Source of the DNA: Brachynemurus nebulosus
Taxonomy: Eukaryota; Arthropoda; Insecta; Neuroptera; Myrmeleontidae
DNA: 64,000 bases
Direction: 5' to 3'
Assembly (NCBI GenBank): GCA_035578155.1
Contig: JAPWDM010000001.1
Location: 17,710,725-17,774,724, forward strand
Shown here: positions 42,481-55,639 of the stretch, piece after piece
Layout: each line of letters starts with the position of its first letter
Numbering within the stretch: position 1 is the stretch's first letter
Translations under genes and position numbers: made by a program
The notes under the pieces: generated by a model
Databases searched by the model: none
What the model was told of the DNA's origin: nothing
What the model saw: only the letters and a program-made list of their open reading frames with translations

Positions 42481-43752
42481 ATGCCAAAAAAGAATAATAC
42501 GAAGATGACTCATGTACCAGTCATCTCAGAAAACGGTAGAGTAAATTTCATTTTCGAAAAACTACCGGAATTTGACAGAGGTGACGTGCAATTGTGGTTG
42601 GACAAATGTGATCTTTTATTTAAATTGAAAAATATTGTCAATGAAGACAATAAATATTTTTTAATTACTCTCGCTCTCGATCCAGAGGCTAGTCAAGCTG
42701 TGCGTCACATAATTACTGACGTGGCTATTGAAAACAAATATGAAAGAATAAGGAATGAATTACAAAATAAATATGTTATGTCAGAAACAGAAAAATTTTC
42801 TTCTTTATTTAAAACAGAGAATTTTCAGAATCTAAAACCTTCAGAGATTATTAATAAAATGCAATATTTTGCATATGACTTGAATTTGGAAGATTCATTC
42901 CTTAAGCGTATATTTTTTAAACATGTACCACAGAACATATTGCCTTTCTTGTATGCGCATGAGAATTTGGAATGGCATGAATTAGGTAAATTGGCAGACA
43001 AAATATATGATTCTTCAAGAAAAGTCGAAATTAATGAAATTAAATTAAAAGATGAAAAACTTGAAGAATTATATAATGATATACATGCCATAAAGAATAA
43101 ATTGAGAAATTTAAAGAAAAGGCAAAATTTCCATAGAAACAGAAAGAAAAAAGGAAATTTTGACTGTTCTAAAAATATTTTTAATTCTAAATTCCATTCA
43201 GAAATATGTAAATATCACATTAAATATGGAGAAAATGCAAGAAAGTGCATCAAACCATGTTATTGGTACATTTTATTTAGAAATGAAATAATAAATGGAA
43301 ATAAATTGAATCGAAACCATTACAAAATGACAAAATGTCATACGGATTCAAAAACGAAGATTTTTTATAATAATTCCTGGAAAAAGAGGAATAATTCAAA
43401 ATATGATAATTATCATCCAAATAATGACGATAAAATGTTTAATTTCCAATCACGACATCACAGAATTAATTCAATTTTTTATAATAATTTCCATAATCGA
43501 AAAATGTATCACAAAAGCGATAAATGTTTTTCGAAACCATTTGTGAGTTATCCGAAAAATGTAAATTTTTTCAAAGAAAATATAACGACTCCGAGAATAA
43601 TGGATATTCGCAATGATAGAGTCAATTGTCATTTATTCTCCAAGTATCCTTTTAAAATAATGGAACAGGATGAGAATTATTTTAAAATTAAATTAAATAA
43701 TAATTTGGATAAAGTTTCCAATAAAAAGCATACAGTAGCTTGCGTAAAATAA
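42481..43752 (+). CDS. Gag-like protein of LTR retrotransposon (423 aa)
   Basis: Structural protein that would package element RNA into particles. The N-terminal half (about residues 20-200) resembles retroelement Gag capsid: FEKLPEFDRGDVQLWLDKCD, then LITLALDPEAS, YERIRNELQNKY and MSETEKFSSLF. A coiled, charged segment (about 185-225) is followed by a basic stretch and a Cys/His motif CKYHIKYGENARKCIKPC (about 243-260). That motif is of the C-x2-H-x9-C-x3-C type found at the end of Gag in many Ty3/gypsy-like elements, just before protease. Here, instead of protease, the frame continues about 160 residues of Asn/Lys/His-rich sequence to a stop. The start ATG follows the PBS region by about 100 bases. 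Capsid assignment is by resemblance, not by alignment. Confidence 0.82.
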   Translation: MPKKNNTKMTHVPVISENGRVNFIFEKLPEFDRGDVQLWLDKCDLLFKLKNIVNEDNKYFLITLALDPEASQAVRHIITDVAIENKYERIRNELQNKYVMSETEKFSSLFKTENFQNLKPSEIINKMQYFAYDLNLEDSFLKRIFFKHVPQNILPFLYAHENLEWHELGKLADKIYDSSRKVEINEIKLKDEKLEELYNDIHAIKNKLRNLKKRQNFHRNRKKKGNFDCSKNIFNSKFHSEICKYHIKYGENARKCIKPCYWYILFRNEIINGNKLNRNHYKMTKCHTDSKTKIFYNNSWKKRNNSKYDNYHPNNDDKMFNFQSRHHRINSIFYNNFHNRKMYHKSDKCFSKPFVSYPKNVNFFKENITTPRIMDIRNDRVNCHLFSKYPFKIMEQDENYFKIKLNNNLDKVSNKKHTVACVK

Positions 43753-44150
43753 TTCTCATAAAGCAATGATAATAATTATTCAATTTATTTCTGTTTTTCA
43801 ATGAATTCTCATAGGTAAAATTAATTATTTTACTTGGATATTTTTCTGCCGTATGTTTTTATATGTTCTAGATTCGGATATTCTGAATTATAGAAGACAT
43901 CCGGATTGGAGAAGCAGAAAATTCAAATTATTCATAAGTGAATATACATATTATTATTATGTATTGTAATTTTTTTAATACTATTTGTGTAACAATGACA
44001 TGTAAATATGTAGCATTGTTATACTGGAGGGTTTTTTCATTTTCAGGGAACAATTTAATTTGCATCCTGAAAATTTTTCCCTCCAGAAAAAAAATTTTTT
44101 TTTTTTTTTTGAAAAGTGCCAAGATTTTTTCTTTCCGCAGGGGGGAGTAA

Positions 44151-44343
44151 TGTGCCGGCCCATAATTACATAGTTTGCCGTGCATAAAATTAATTATAAA
44201 TTAATAATATTAGTATGCTGGGAGAATAATCTTGGTAACAGATAACAGAGAAAAATACATGATTTTGGACTGACAATCGGATTATTATTCCTCTTATTAA
44301 ATATCGATAATACGGAGTCAAGCACACGCAACATAATTATATA
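44151..44343 (+). repeat. 3' LTR of the gag-only element
   Basis: Begins TGTGCCGGCCCATAATTAC directly after the polypurine tract; the partner of the 5' LTR. Confidence 0.88.
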
Positions 44344-44347
44344 TACT

Positions 44348-44497
<150 letters not shown>

Positions 44498-44748
44498 GCC
44501 GCAGAGACCGGGGTGCGGGGGGGGGGGGTGGGCAAAGGGGTCCCGACTCCCCGAAAATTACGTAAATTTTCCTTCCATTCATTTTATTCATATTAAACTG
44601 TTTACTGGTATTTTTCATTTGAAAATCGAATTTTCGGAGACGAAACTTTACGATAATATTTTACAATGTCATCGGAGAATTGCGTTATCAAAAAGTAGAT
44701 CAAAGAATAGATCTACCTCTCGGTAGATTTGTAGTTGTTGCGCCCCTT

Positions 44749-44751
<3 letters not shown>

Positions 44752-44833
<82 letters not shown>
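44752..44833. repeat. (TA)n tract in the left inner palindrome arm
   Basis: About 82 bases of TA. Confidence 0.95.
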
Positions 44834-44835
<2 letters not shown>

Positions 44836-45075
44836 CGGCATCATTTTCGGATTGTGGCAACCTCCAAATAAAATTCTATCATAGTCCCAAGCTCAAGTCT
44901 TACCATGACAGTGACAGTAGTAGCTGAATTTTCTTTCCAGTCGGAAATTCATTCAAACAATTGAAGATAGGAAGTAATGAAATAAAAATTTGAAATATAT
45001 TTAGAAATACACTACCAGCTCAAGTGAGAAAGTACAATAAGCTAAAAAAAATAAATATTTTTAAAATCAATCAAA

Positions 45076-46844
45076 GGGTCTCGCCAGGTAAGCATTATGT
45101 GATTTCGGCCCAGCGGCTTTTTCGGCTATTCTTTTTCACGAATGTTGCTTATGGTGAGTAATGTTCGAAAATATAGGTATTAAACCTCTACCCCCTATAT
45201 TGTTAGAGATATGGGGGTAACAACCCTTAAATTTAAAATTTTTTTTCCTCAAAACTATTGAAGATAATTAGATGAAATTAATAAAGAATGTTGACATAAA
45301 GTAGCTTTATATTATAGAATTTTTTTACATTCGTATGACGTTATTTACTAGATTAAAAAAATAATTGAATTTTTGAGGATGCATGTTTTAGATCAACCCC
45401 TTGAGTGACACCTACCAAAAAAATATATGTTATTTGGCTCTAACATAGTTATCGTGTGTAGAAATTTCAGCAAGGTCAGATTGGTGGAAGGTGTATTAAA
45501 AAAATATAAATTTAGGTTAAGTAACAATAAGACACCCCCTCGAAAAAAATCAGGGTTTTGATTTCGGTGAGTGACTATGGTATTTCTTTGCATTTTTCGA
45601 CTCTGAGTGCGAATCTGGAATCAAGAAAATTCTTATACCCCTAAAATTTTTGTATAGAGCCACAAATATCCCTTAAGTAGGTGTAAAGTTATGAATATCA
45701 ATATCATTATTACAGAAAGGAATATAAACAGGCATTTTACAATCCTCGTGCCCTTATATTATTGCCAAGGGCTCCACCAAGGTGATTTTAATGGATAGTA
45801 TCATCATTCTAGATTTTTGGATTGATCCATGTCTTTAAACTTTAAATAATTTATTTAGCTATCTTCTAGTAAAAATACTCATTCTAAAAATTCATCATTA
45901 AAAAGCATTACTAAAGTTAGGCACTATATTGATTGGTGAGCCGGATTAAAAACAACAGGTGGGTCAGGTCTGGCCCAGCGACCGTAGTTTTCTGACGTCT
46001 GGTTTAGAAGATTAATGGAAAAATTAATTTATTTTGTTATTAGACCTTGTACTAACGAAAACTAAAAGCGATTCAAAAAAATCATTTCATAAATAAAAGT
46101 TAATTGACCTTAATTTTTAAGGTATGCAAAGTTTAATTACCATATTTAATAAAAATAATATTGTTAGTAACCCTTCCTTCATCACTGGAAAGCTTTGATA
46201 TTAAAAGTCCACAAAATCAAATATGGCAGTTCATATTACTTATTGTAATAGACCGTGGTTTTGGAAAAGAGACATCAACGCCGATTTACATATGAATTTT
46301 ATAATACGGGAAAGGTTAAACTTATCATTAAACGGATGCGTATGAAATAATAAGGCCCTTAAAACCGCCAGAAAATTAAATTTATTTCCAAAAACTTTTA
46401 AAAAACAATCAATAAATTCCAAGTACATATCTTTGTTTCTTACAAAATGCAGTGTATTACAAATCTATAAATACATATAATAAAACTGTAAATGGACCGA
46501 GGGCCGTGGAGAAAAATAGTGGGCCCCGGGAATAAACTACATTCTTTTAAAAAATTCCTCCCAATAAAATAAGTTATGAGCAAAAAACCTTTCTTCCTTG
46601 GCCCTCTATCGGCAGTTACGGGCCCCCCACCCCTCAAGGCCGGGGCCCGGGGCTAGAACCCCAGTTACCCCACCCTCTCGTCGGGCTTGAATGAACCGTG
46701 TCTGTATGTACATGAAATATTTTTGGAAAATTGTACTGCTATTATAGACAGTTATTAATTTAGATACCAAAACAGCGATATTTAAATTTTGACCTGTCCG
46801 TCTGTCTGTGCACGCACCATGCAAAAACTACTAGGAGGATTTTG
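45076..46844. other. Single-copy centre of the giant palindrome
   Basis: No gene recognised; all frames are short. A GC-rich patch with ggccccgggaata, gggccccccacccc and ggccggggcccgggg lies at about 46485-46690, unlike the AT-rich surroundings. Confidence 0.5.
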
Positions 46845-47098
46845 ATGAAATTTGATTGATTTTAAAAATATTTATTTTTTTAGCTTATTGTACTTTCTCA
46901 CTTGAGCTGGTAGTGTATTTCTAAATATATTACAAATTTTTATTTCATTACTTCCTATCTTCAATTGTTTGAATGAATTTCCGACTGGAAAGAAAATTCA
47001 GCTACTACTGTCACTGTCATGTAAGACTTGAGCTTGGGACTATGACAGAATTTTATTTGGAGGTTGCCACAATCCGAAAATTATGCCGATTCACCAAA

Positions 47099-47246
<148 letters not shown>

Positions 47247-47495
47247 AAGGGGCGCAACAACTACAAATCTACCGAGAGGTCCAACAAGAATTTAAACAAC
47301 CCAACTTTTTGATAACGCAATTCTCCGATAACATTGTAAAATATTATCGTAAAGTTTCGTCTCCGAAAATTCGATTTTCAAATGAAAAATACCAGTAAAT
47401 AGTTTAATATGAATAAAATGAATGGAAGGAAAATTTACGTAATTTTCGGGAAGTCGGGACCCCTTTGCCCCCCCCCCCCCCGGTTTCTGCGGCCC

Positions 47496-47498
<3 letters not shown>

Positions 47499-47588
<90 letters not shown>
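47499..47588. repeat. (TA)n tract between right inner and outer arms
   Basis: About 90 bases of TA; the empty-site equivalent of the tract that holds the LTR element on the left. Confidence 0.95.
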
Positions 47589-47590
<2 letters not shown>

Positions 47591-48979
47591 ACATTCTTTC
47601 TGAACGGGACATCCTGCTGTAAAAAATTGGTGTTGCTTAAAATAGATCTGCAATATCTCAAATTAAAGGTTATGGACACTATTTTTCAAATATGCGTGGC
47701 AAAATTGTCCTCACACAACAGTGATTTCAATATGGCGGCTGGAGAATATAAAAGCGTTTTTTATGGTGACCTGGTGAGATATGGTGTAGTAGCTGAATTT
47801 TCCTTGCAGAAATTCATCAAACATTTGAATTGCAATAAGTAAACTGATTTCTAAAACTATTTAAAAGTACACTACTAGGTCAAGTTAAAAAGTACGATAA
47901 GCTAAAAAAGTAGGCATTTTTAAAATAAAATATGAGTGAGTTGTTATTCATAGAAAAAGTTTAGGTATAAGATTGAAAAGTTTGGTTGATTTGTTTGTCA
48001 TTAAATAGCTATAATTTATAACTATTTAAACCATTTGCACGGTAAAATCTAATTACTAGTTTACCATTACGTTGAGCCTTACTGTACAAAATTAAACAAA
48101 TTTGAAGATCTTATTAAGAGTAACATTTGACAGACAACTCATTATAATTACGTCTTCTTCTGGAGTGTGGTTACAAATAGGTAACTACGTAAGTCGCCTC
48201 TTTATATTATTATCATTAATATTTCAGTTGCTTTTGTTTAATTAGTTTGGATTATATTATTATATTATCTTTTTCTAACTCGTAATGTTAAATCGAGAAG
48301 GAGTATTTTTAAGGAGTATTAAAAATTTTCTATTCAGTTATTGGTTTAAAATCTATATGACGTCATTTTGAAGGGTTGAACTAATTTGTTACGTAATTGT
48401 CTAAATACATTACTTCGGGTTTATATGACTGTCCACTTCAAAATTACACATAGGGAAAATTTCAATGGTAATTTATAGTGTTCCTATGGAAATTCAATTA
48501 TTATTTTCTTAAAAGTATTGGTGTTCAGTTGAAAATTACACATTAGTATTACTGAATAGCAAATTTTATTGAATAATTTATTTAAGAAACAAAAATTAAC
48601 AAATTGTTGCTGTTTATAGAGATATTTGCCGTGAAAACGAGCCAATATTTCTCTTGCCTTAAAGTACCACACACATTTTTTTCATTTTCCATTTTTCTTT
48701 CATTTGAAGTTTAATAATTGATATGTTTTACTTTTAATTGCAAATGATTTATTTTAAAATATTCTAACAAAATTTAAAAAAAAACGCCGTGAGCAGCGGA
48801 GCCCCATCACGGAAGTCGAATTTTTCCTTTCATCTTCGGTATTGAATGTCTACAAGCGAAATGTAATTGAAAGTCCACAAGCGATTTGCCATTTTGATGG
48901 TTTCAAAACTGATGATGAGTGTCCGGTTGATCGGGGCTTTAAAAAAAGGTTTTAAGTTTTTAAGGGCTGAATCTCAGTA

Positions 48980-49996
48980 GGGGAGAGCGGGGCTATGCCG
49001 TACACTTAAGGGAGAGCTGTTATTGTTCATCTAATATCGAGTATAAAATTATAAGAAAATTAGCAATATATAATTTGGACAATTGGCTACTGATTTCACA
49101 CAAAGAAATTTGAATTATTCCACTGTTTAACATATTTAAATTAAATTACAAAAAAGTGTCTCTGTACGAAATAGCCCCGGGGGTCGGAACTATTCCGTAC
49201 GGTAGGAGGGGCTATACCGTACAGTAAAAAAATCATCTTGTTAAGGAAGTAAATAAGAGTAATGCAATAAATTATTGTAAAAAAATCATCTTGTTAAGGA
49301 AGTAAATAAGAGTAATGCAATAAATTATTGTAGAAAACACATTTTATTATTTATTGTCGGCTCAACTAAGAAACAACATAACGTAACTTGTATTATCGGT
49401 ATATTTAGTTCAGCTTATAAAAGTATAAAAAGTGTTAGGTTAACTTTTATCAAAAAAAGTGATAAATTTTAGAGAACGAAAGTTTTATTTAAAGTTTATA
49501 CATTTAAACAAAAATCACAAGTAAAATTATTTGCAGACTCGGCAGACTTTATTGTATTTCCTGCATCAACTACAATTTATTAATGTTACCATATTAAACT
49601 ATTTGGGGCTAAGTCGTACACTTCTGTACGGTTTAGCCCCATCCTGTACCTTGTGGGAGTTTCATAACCTAACCTCAAATTCCGTCGCCTAACTAGTCTT
49701 CACTAGTGATCAAGAAAAGTAATTTCTCATGATCTTATCGCTATTAGCTCATAAGTAAAGGTTCTCCACCCAACTCTTATTTGGCAGTGCCCCAAAATTA
49801 TAAGAGAAATAATAAAAACAAGTTTTTTCACCGTCATATTGGCATTTATACGCACAGCGGAACGAACTCAATCCTGTGATTTTCCGCGGTCAGGCGCTAG
49901 GTTGCGACAACGATTGGACTTGTCTAGCTTGAAATCTAGACACGAAAAATGAGTGTACGGTTTAGCCTCGCTGTACGGTATAGCCCCGCTCTCCCC
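48980..49996. mobile_element. TA-flanked TIR element with subterminal repeats (1017 bp)
   Basis: TIRs of about 25 bases starting GGGGAGAGCGGGGCTAT, flanked by TA. The core ggggcta..ccgtac recurs inside in both orientations (near 49209, 49610, 49965). Holds a 54-base tandem duplication at about 49224-49331. No transposase. Confidence 0.87.
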
Positions 49997-50414
49997 TAAA
50001 TTTCAATTTTATACCGATAGCAGTTAGCAGGAAAAAAGCCAACACAATTCGTACGAAAGCATTCCTACCCATGCTTATCCGCCAACTGCCTTTGTGTTTT
50101 ATTTTTAAGTATTAAAAAAGGACCTTAAATAGTAGACTAGAAGGCCTTTATGAAGGTATTTTTTCTTTCCAAAAAAATCCAAAATTTCTATTTTATAAAT
50201 AATAAAAATTCAAAATTCCTAATTTATAAATAAACAGTGACTTTAATAACATTTTCAAATTACTTAATATGTATGTATTTCATTTGTTAAAAAATTGTAT
50301 TCATTTTTTTTTAAATTTTTTAAAATTACTATTCGCCTACTTGTATTTAGAATAAAAGTAATGCATTTAAAACACATTTAACAATAGCATTCAATTCCGA
50401 TGTAAAAATGGAAG

Positions 50415-51010
50415 AAATGGGGGGAAAAGTAATGTGGACTCCCTAAAAGGTACTAGCTGGATACTAACTGAATACACGTACAAAATTTCAGCCCTCTAGG
50501 TTTCCTTAGAGAGTCTCTAGACGTGTTAGAAAACAAGCAAAAAAATTAAGGAAATATTGGCGTAAAAATCGTGGGGGTAAGGGTTAAAAGTTGAAACCCC
50601 CAAAAAACAGTGTCTGGCTATTAGCTTAACCTGTACACAAAATTTCAGCCCTCTAGGTTTATTTGGGGAGATTTTGACCCGAACGAAACTGTTAAAAAAC
50701 AAGAAAAATCATGTTTTATTAGGTATAAAAATGGTGGGGGTAGGGGTTAAACGTTGAGACCCCCAAAAGGCACCCCCTTGATACTAACTCAATCCGAATA
50801 CAAAATTTCAGCCCTCTAGGTTTATTTGGGTGACCTGTGCGAGTGGTACAAACTTCGAAAACGTCGAAAATGCATGAAATTGTAGCTTAAAAATGAGGGG
50901 GGTGGGGGTAAAATATTAAAACCTCCAAAAAGCACAACCTAGGTACGAACTTTATTAACACACAAAATTTCAACCCTCTACGTTAATTCTGGGGGGCTGG
51001 GGGCCTGTTA
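50415..51010 (+). repeat. Diverged tandem repeat (~165-bp unit, about 4 copies)
   Basis: Each unit carries acaaaatttcagccctctag(g)ttt, then gtgggggtaggggttaaa, then acccccaaaa. Copies are diverged in sequence and length. Confidence 0.75.
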
Positions 51011-51300
51011 GATCCAGCGAAAATCGTTTTTCCCCCCTCTACTCTCACCAAATCATCCTAGGAAGCTGAATTTTGGATATGTTGTAGATAATTGACCGAA
51101 ACATTATTTAAAACCGGTTTGGAAAAGTTTTATTGCTTTTCCGCCCCCCACCACCCCCTTAAAGGTCGGGTCAGAAAAAAAATTTGCCCAAAATTTGACC
51201 CCACTTTGATAGTATGAGGTGCCTCGAAAATGAGCCCCATTTACCAAATTTCATCTCTTAACTTCCATAGGGGGGCCCTACACAAATTAAAAGGTGGCGG

Positions 51301-51439
<139 letters not shown>

Positions 51440-51737
51440 CATTTTTTTCTACATATTCGTGTTCTACGGGTCCGAAAACGGATAGCGCCCCTACTCTCGC
51501 CTCTCGCAGCTCTTATCGTATAGACTGTATAAGTCTAATTTTTCGGAGAAAATTCGACTAAAAATTAAGTGTTATTATTAATTTCCCTAGAAATACTATC
51601 TCTTGGATTTCCTATGTGTAATCTTCTACTGGACGCACTGCATATATATATGGGGGCCGGACCTAGTTATTAGGGGGGGGGGCAAATTTTCCTGTTGGCG
51701 CCCTCCGCGGCAAAACATTTAACTTTTTCCCTGGATA

Positions 51738-51911
51738 AGGAAGTGATGACCAAAAAAAAGGTCAACACTACATTTTTTAGGTTCACCTCGCCCTATCAGA
51801 AATGGAGATTGTTGACCTTTTTTATTGCTCATCACTTCCTTATGCAGGAACAACTTCACCTGGACCCTATCAGAAATGGACACTTGACCTTTTTTTTGGT
51901 CATCACTTCCT
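51738..51911. repeat. Inverted repeat with direct subrepeats
   Basis: ggaagtgatgaccaaaaaaa at 51738 and its complement ending at 51911 form a palindrome; ccctatcagaaatgga occurs twice inside. Confidence 0.7.
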
Positions 51912-51954
51912 TTTCCACGGAAAAATGTTAAAATATCACTGCTCCAAAAAAATT

Positions 51955-51956
<2 letters not shown>

Positions 51957-52051
<95 letters not shown>
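51957..52051. repeat. (TA)n tract
   Basis: About 95 bases of TA. Confidence 0.95.
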
Positions 52052-53063
52052 ATGCGATAACAAACATGACGATTTTATATGAATTTCGTTAATATACATA
52101 GCACGCTCCCATTTAACAATTTCGTCGCACACAAGATGTGTTAATGGCACCTCCCTATGTTTTAAAGGAAATATGTTTGAATATGTTAGTGTCTAAGCAA
52201 TAGTTTGTAACAGTAAATCATACAAATATATAAATCAGAAACATTGACGCCCGTGATCTTTGACTTTCTCATTTAGCAATTTGGTCCCAGTGGATTGCGT
52301 AATGGGAATTTCCTATGTATTACGAAATCCTAAAAAAAAAACTGAAAAAACTATAAATAGTCGTACTTGATGAGAATTTTCAACGAAAATTGTTTCGGTT
52401 AACTTGGGTGGAGTTTTAAGAGATACAAGAAACCAAATTATCACGTAATCGACTCCCATAGTAACACATATAAGTAGATGGGTATAGAAGTGTATAAGCA
52501 ACATTGTCGTATATCGTCGCTTAAGAAACAACATCGTCTATGTGACACTTCCATAATTTTCCAGGGGATCAATAAAACATCGCAAAATGTTTAATAATAC
52601 AAGATGTACTATATTTTGTGTTTTTTTATTCTTTATCAAACTTAATCTCATGAAAAAAAGAAATTACGTAATATTATCAATTTTACTGGAGATAGGCGGC
52701 TATAATCCGCTTTTATTTTAGGCTTTCTGGACTTAGGCGGTGTTGTTTCTTAAGCGACGATATATTTATGTATTTGTATGATGAATTGATCAATATTCTT
52801 ATGTTGACAAAATTCGGTTTTGTACACCGAAGGACACTTCTAATCACTAGAACTTTGTCCCAGAAAGTAACGAAAAAATTTAACTATGGAACCCTAAGTT
52901 AATGTGTTTCCGGTACGCACTTAGATACCTTATAAAAAAAAACTTGGATAAGTTTAAAAAAATAATATTTCCATTTGTCACCCAAAAGATCACTTCTAAT
53001 CGCCAGTATTTTACCCCAGAAACGAAACCCCGAGAAGTTAATATGTGCCCGATACGCACTTGG
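52052..53063. other. Non-coding stretch
   Basis: No gene recognised. cttaagaaacaacatcgtc at about 52521 and tgttgtttcttaagcgacga at about 52743 form an inverted pair (possible small TIR element). gatcacttctaatcgcc and ggacacttctaatcact suggest a diverged direct repeat. Confidence 0.4.
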
Positions 53064-53262
<199 letters not shown>

Positions 53263-53535
53263 TTTATTTAAAGCTTTATATCCTTTATTTTTAATGTGAT
53301 GAAATATTTATGATGATTTCATATCTACAACTAGATAATTACTTTTGTCTCGTAACAAAGCAAATTAATGTATTGTAAATTATAAAAAAAAAATTACTTT
53401 TTGTTGTTATCCTGTAATTATTTTACATATTTACTTTCTTTATCTTGAACAATAGAAAATAATGTTTATTTACGTATTTATTTTTTTGTCAACAAACTTA
53501 TCAAAATTGCAAAACAATTTTTTTCTTAAAATACC

Positions 53536-53760
53536 CCCTGTCGCATGGGGTATTTAAATAACAACCTGTATCGATCTAACATAGTTTAGCTTTCTGATAC
53601 TCAAAAATTTTCAAAATCGGTTGCGTAGTTAATTTTTGGTGCTTTTAGATCCCTAGGACCCTGACAGACTTCATACAACTTAATATCCATCTAAAATAGT
53701 TTAGCTCTCTAACAGTGAACAAATTTTTAAAATCGGTGATGATGCGTTCTTGGAAAGTTC
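53536..53760 (+). repeat. Copy of the terminus-plus-satellite family
   Basis: taccccctgtcgcat terminus followed by two diverged ~120-base units (catagtttagctttctgat..., ctaaaatagtttagctctct...). Confidence 0.65.
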
Positions 53761-55639
53761 AAAGTTAATTAATTTTTATTTTGAAAAATGAAACAGATGT
53801 ATAAATATTGTTATTGTAATGACAAAAACGCATTTATTGCAAAGAAATTTAGCAAATTTCTTAATTTTTCTCAAAAGTCAGTTCACTTAGAACATTTTAA
53901 AAGCTTGCCTTATGTAACTTTTTGTCTTTTCGATGGTGTAAAAATTTTTTTTTAAATTTGGCCAAATTTTGCAAAAGAACATTAAAAATGGCGGAAAACT
54001 CATCTAAGTTTTTGGGGCTCTTGACTTTTTCACCAAATTTCGTAAAAATTGGATGCTTCCTTCGAGAGTTATTCATGAGATTAAACAGACAAACATATAC
54101 ATACAATCAAAACATATAAGCCTACTTCTGGGGCAGTCAGGTAAAAATAAAAGATAAAATCATGTACAAAAATTACTTATTTATTATGGGCTACAAAAAT
54201 ATAAACGAAAGATTAATCTGATGATCAAAAAAGTAATGATCAAAAAATTTACATACCTACGTAAAAAAAATGTACAAGAAATTTTCACAGTTCTAGAAAA
54301 ACATAACTAATTGTAAGATTTTTATACTTTCATTTTGAATCGGACAAAAGGTGAATTTTTTGTTAACTCAGGAACGAAGTAAGAAAGTAGTTCTCAATTT
54401 TTTTGAAGGTCATTTGTTTTAGAATGTCAATTTTAGATACAGTATCAAAATCGATCTATCAATATTATTGTTTATTACGATAAAAAAGCAGTTATACCCC
54501 GTTTCAAATACAATTGATCATGAGTCAAAGTTAAAAAATTAAATAATTCGTATATTCAAAACAAATCAATCTTCTATTCTTTTCTAAAAACAAACTGAAA
54601 ATTCAAAATTTACGTAAGAGCAATAATGAAAAAATAAAGCTAAAAAAACGGAAATTATTTAAATTCATTAGTGATGAAGCATGGTTAAATTTAAGTGAAA
54701 TAGACCATATATACGTATAAATACTTGAAATAAGTATTATTTGAGCTATACGCATCATATGATTTTTGATTTTTTTAAAAGTTTAGCTACATATATTACG
54801 AGCCAATTGATATGTAACGAGTTTACAATATCATTAGTTTACATGGTTTACATCGTTAACATAATATTTTAGATGATTTTAACGTAAAGAGTGATTTTCG
54901 CGTGACGCACGGGACATTTTTGCAACAAAATTATTTATTTATTTTTTTTTTCAATATAATTGACAATAAACAAAACAAAATGTTTATAATACGCAGAAAA
55001 TGAATTAAAATTTTTTGAGCATATTCTAATTTTTATCTGATAGGTACTTGTAGTACTGTATTTCATATATAAATTAAAATATGCTCAAAAAATTTTAATC
55101 CAGTTGCCTCGTGTTAAAAACTTTTTGTTTTGTTTGTTATTAACTAATTGCATTTTATAAAACAAAAAAAAAAGGTTTTTGTCCCGTGCGGCACGCGAGA
55201 ATCGCCTTAAAGGAAGGTCATTATGCGAAACCGAACATGCCACGTTTTTTTTCTATAAATATACCCTATATGTATACGTTCACAATTCATTACACAAATT
55301 CACACACATATTAAGGACCGGTCCGACCGGTACGGCTGACCGTTACGTGCCCGCATTTTGCCCGCAAAATGGCACGTGGCACAATGCGGTTAAATTCAAC
55401 ATTCGCACCGAAACGGGCAAGTCATAAAAAATATTTTTATAAAAATACAATAGAACCGACAAGTGGACAAACGTGTCAAGAATAAAAAGCTTTGAAATTG
55501 TAGGCATACAGGGCCCTAAAATTATGTATATTTGTAAAAATATTTTTTGTTTATTTACAGTTAAATGCAAAATCTGGAATTCCCAAAAAATTTTATTACT
55601 TCTTTTATGAATAGCGAAGGATTTGTAAAAATAAAAATA
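53761..55639. other. Non-coding AT-rich stretch
   Basis: No gene recognised. A copy of the aatttcgtaaaaattgga...cgagagttatt motif is at about 54036-54085. attaaaattttttgagcata and its complement (about 55003 and 55080) form a short inverted repeat. Confidence 0.4.

Larger units (their letters stand above)
42183..44343 (+). mobile_element. Compact gag-only LTR retrotransposon
   Basis: A 2161-base element bounded by two 193-base direct LTRs (42183-42375 and 44151-44343), with a primer-binding-like TTGGTGACCAGCG just inside the 5' LTR and a purine tract (gcaggggggagtaa) immediately before the 3' LTR. Its only ORF is gag-like; protease, reverse transcriptase, RNase H and integrase are absent. 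The LTRs differ at three positions by eye, with no length difference, implying a recent insertion. It sits inside a (TA)n tract. It must use enzymes from another element, probably a Ty3/gypsy relative. Confidence 0.88.

Noticed and set aside
46240..46428. Minus-strand frame of 62 codons considered as a LINE reverse-transcriptase remnant
   Set aside because: No catalytic motif (such as YxDD) and no neighbouring frame continuing it.
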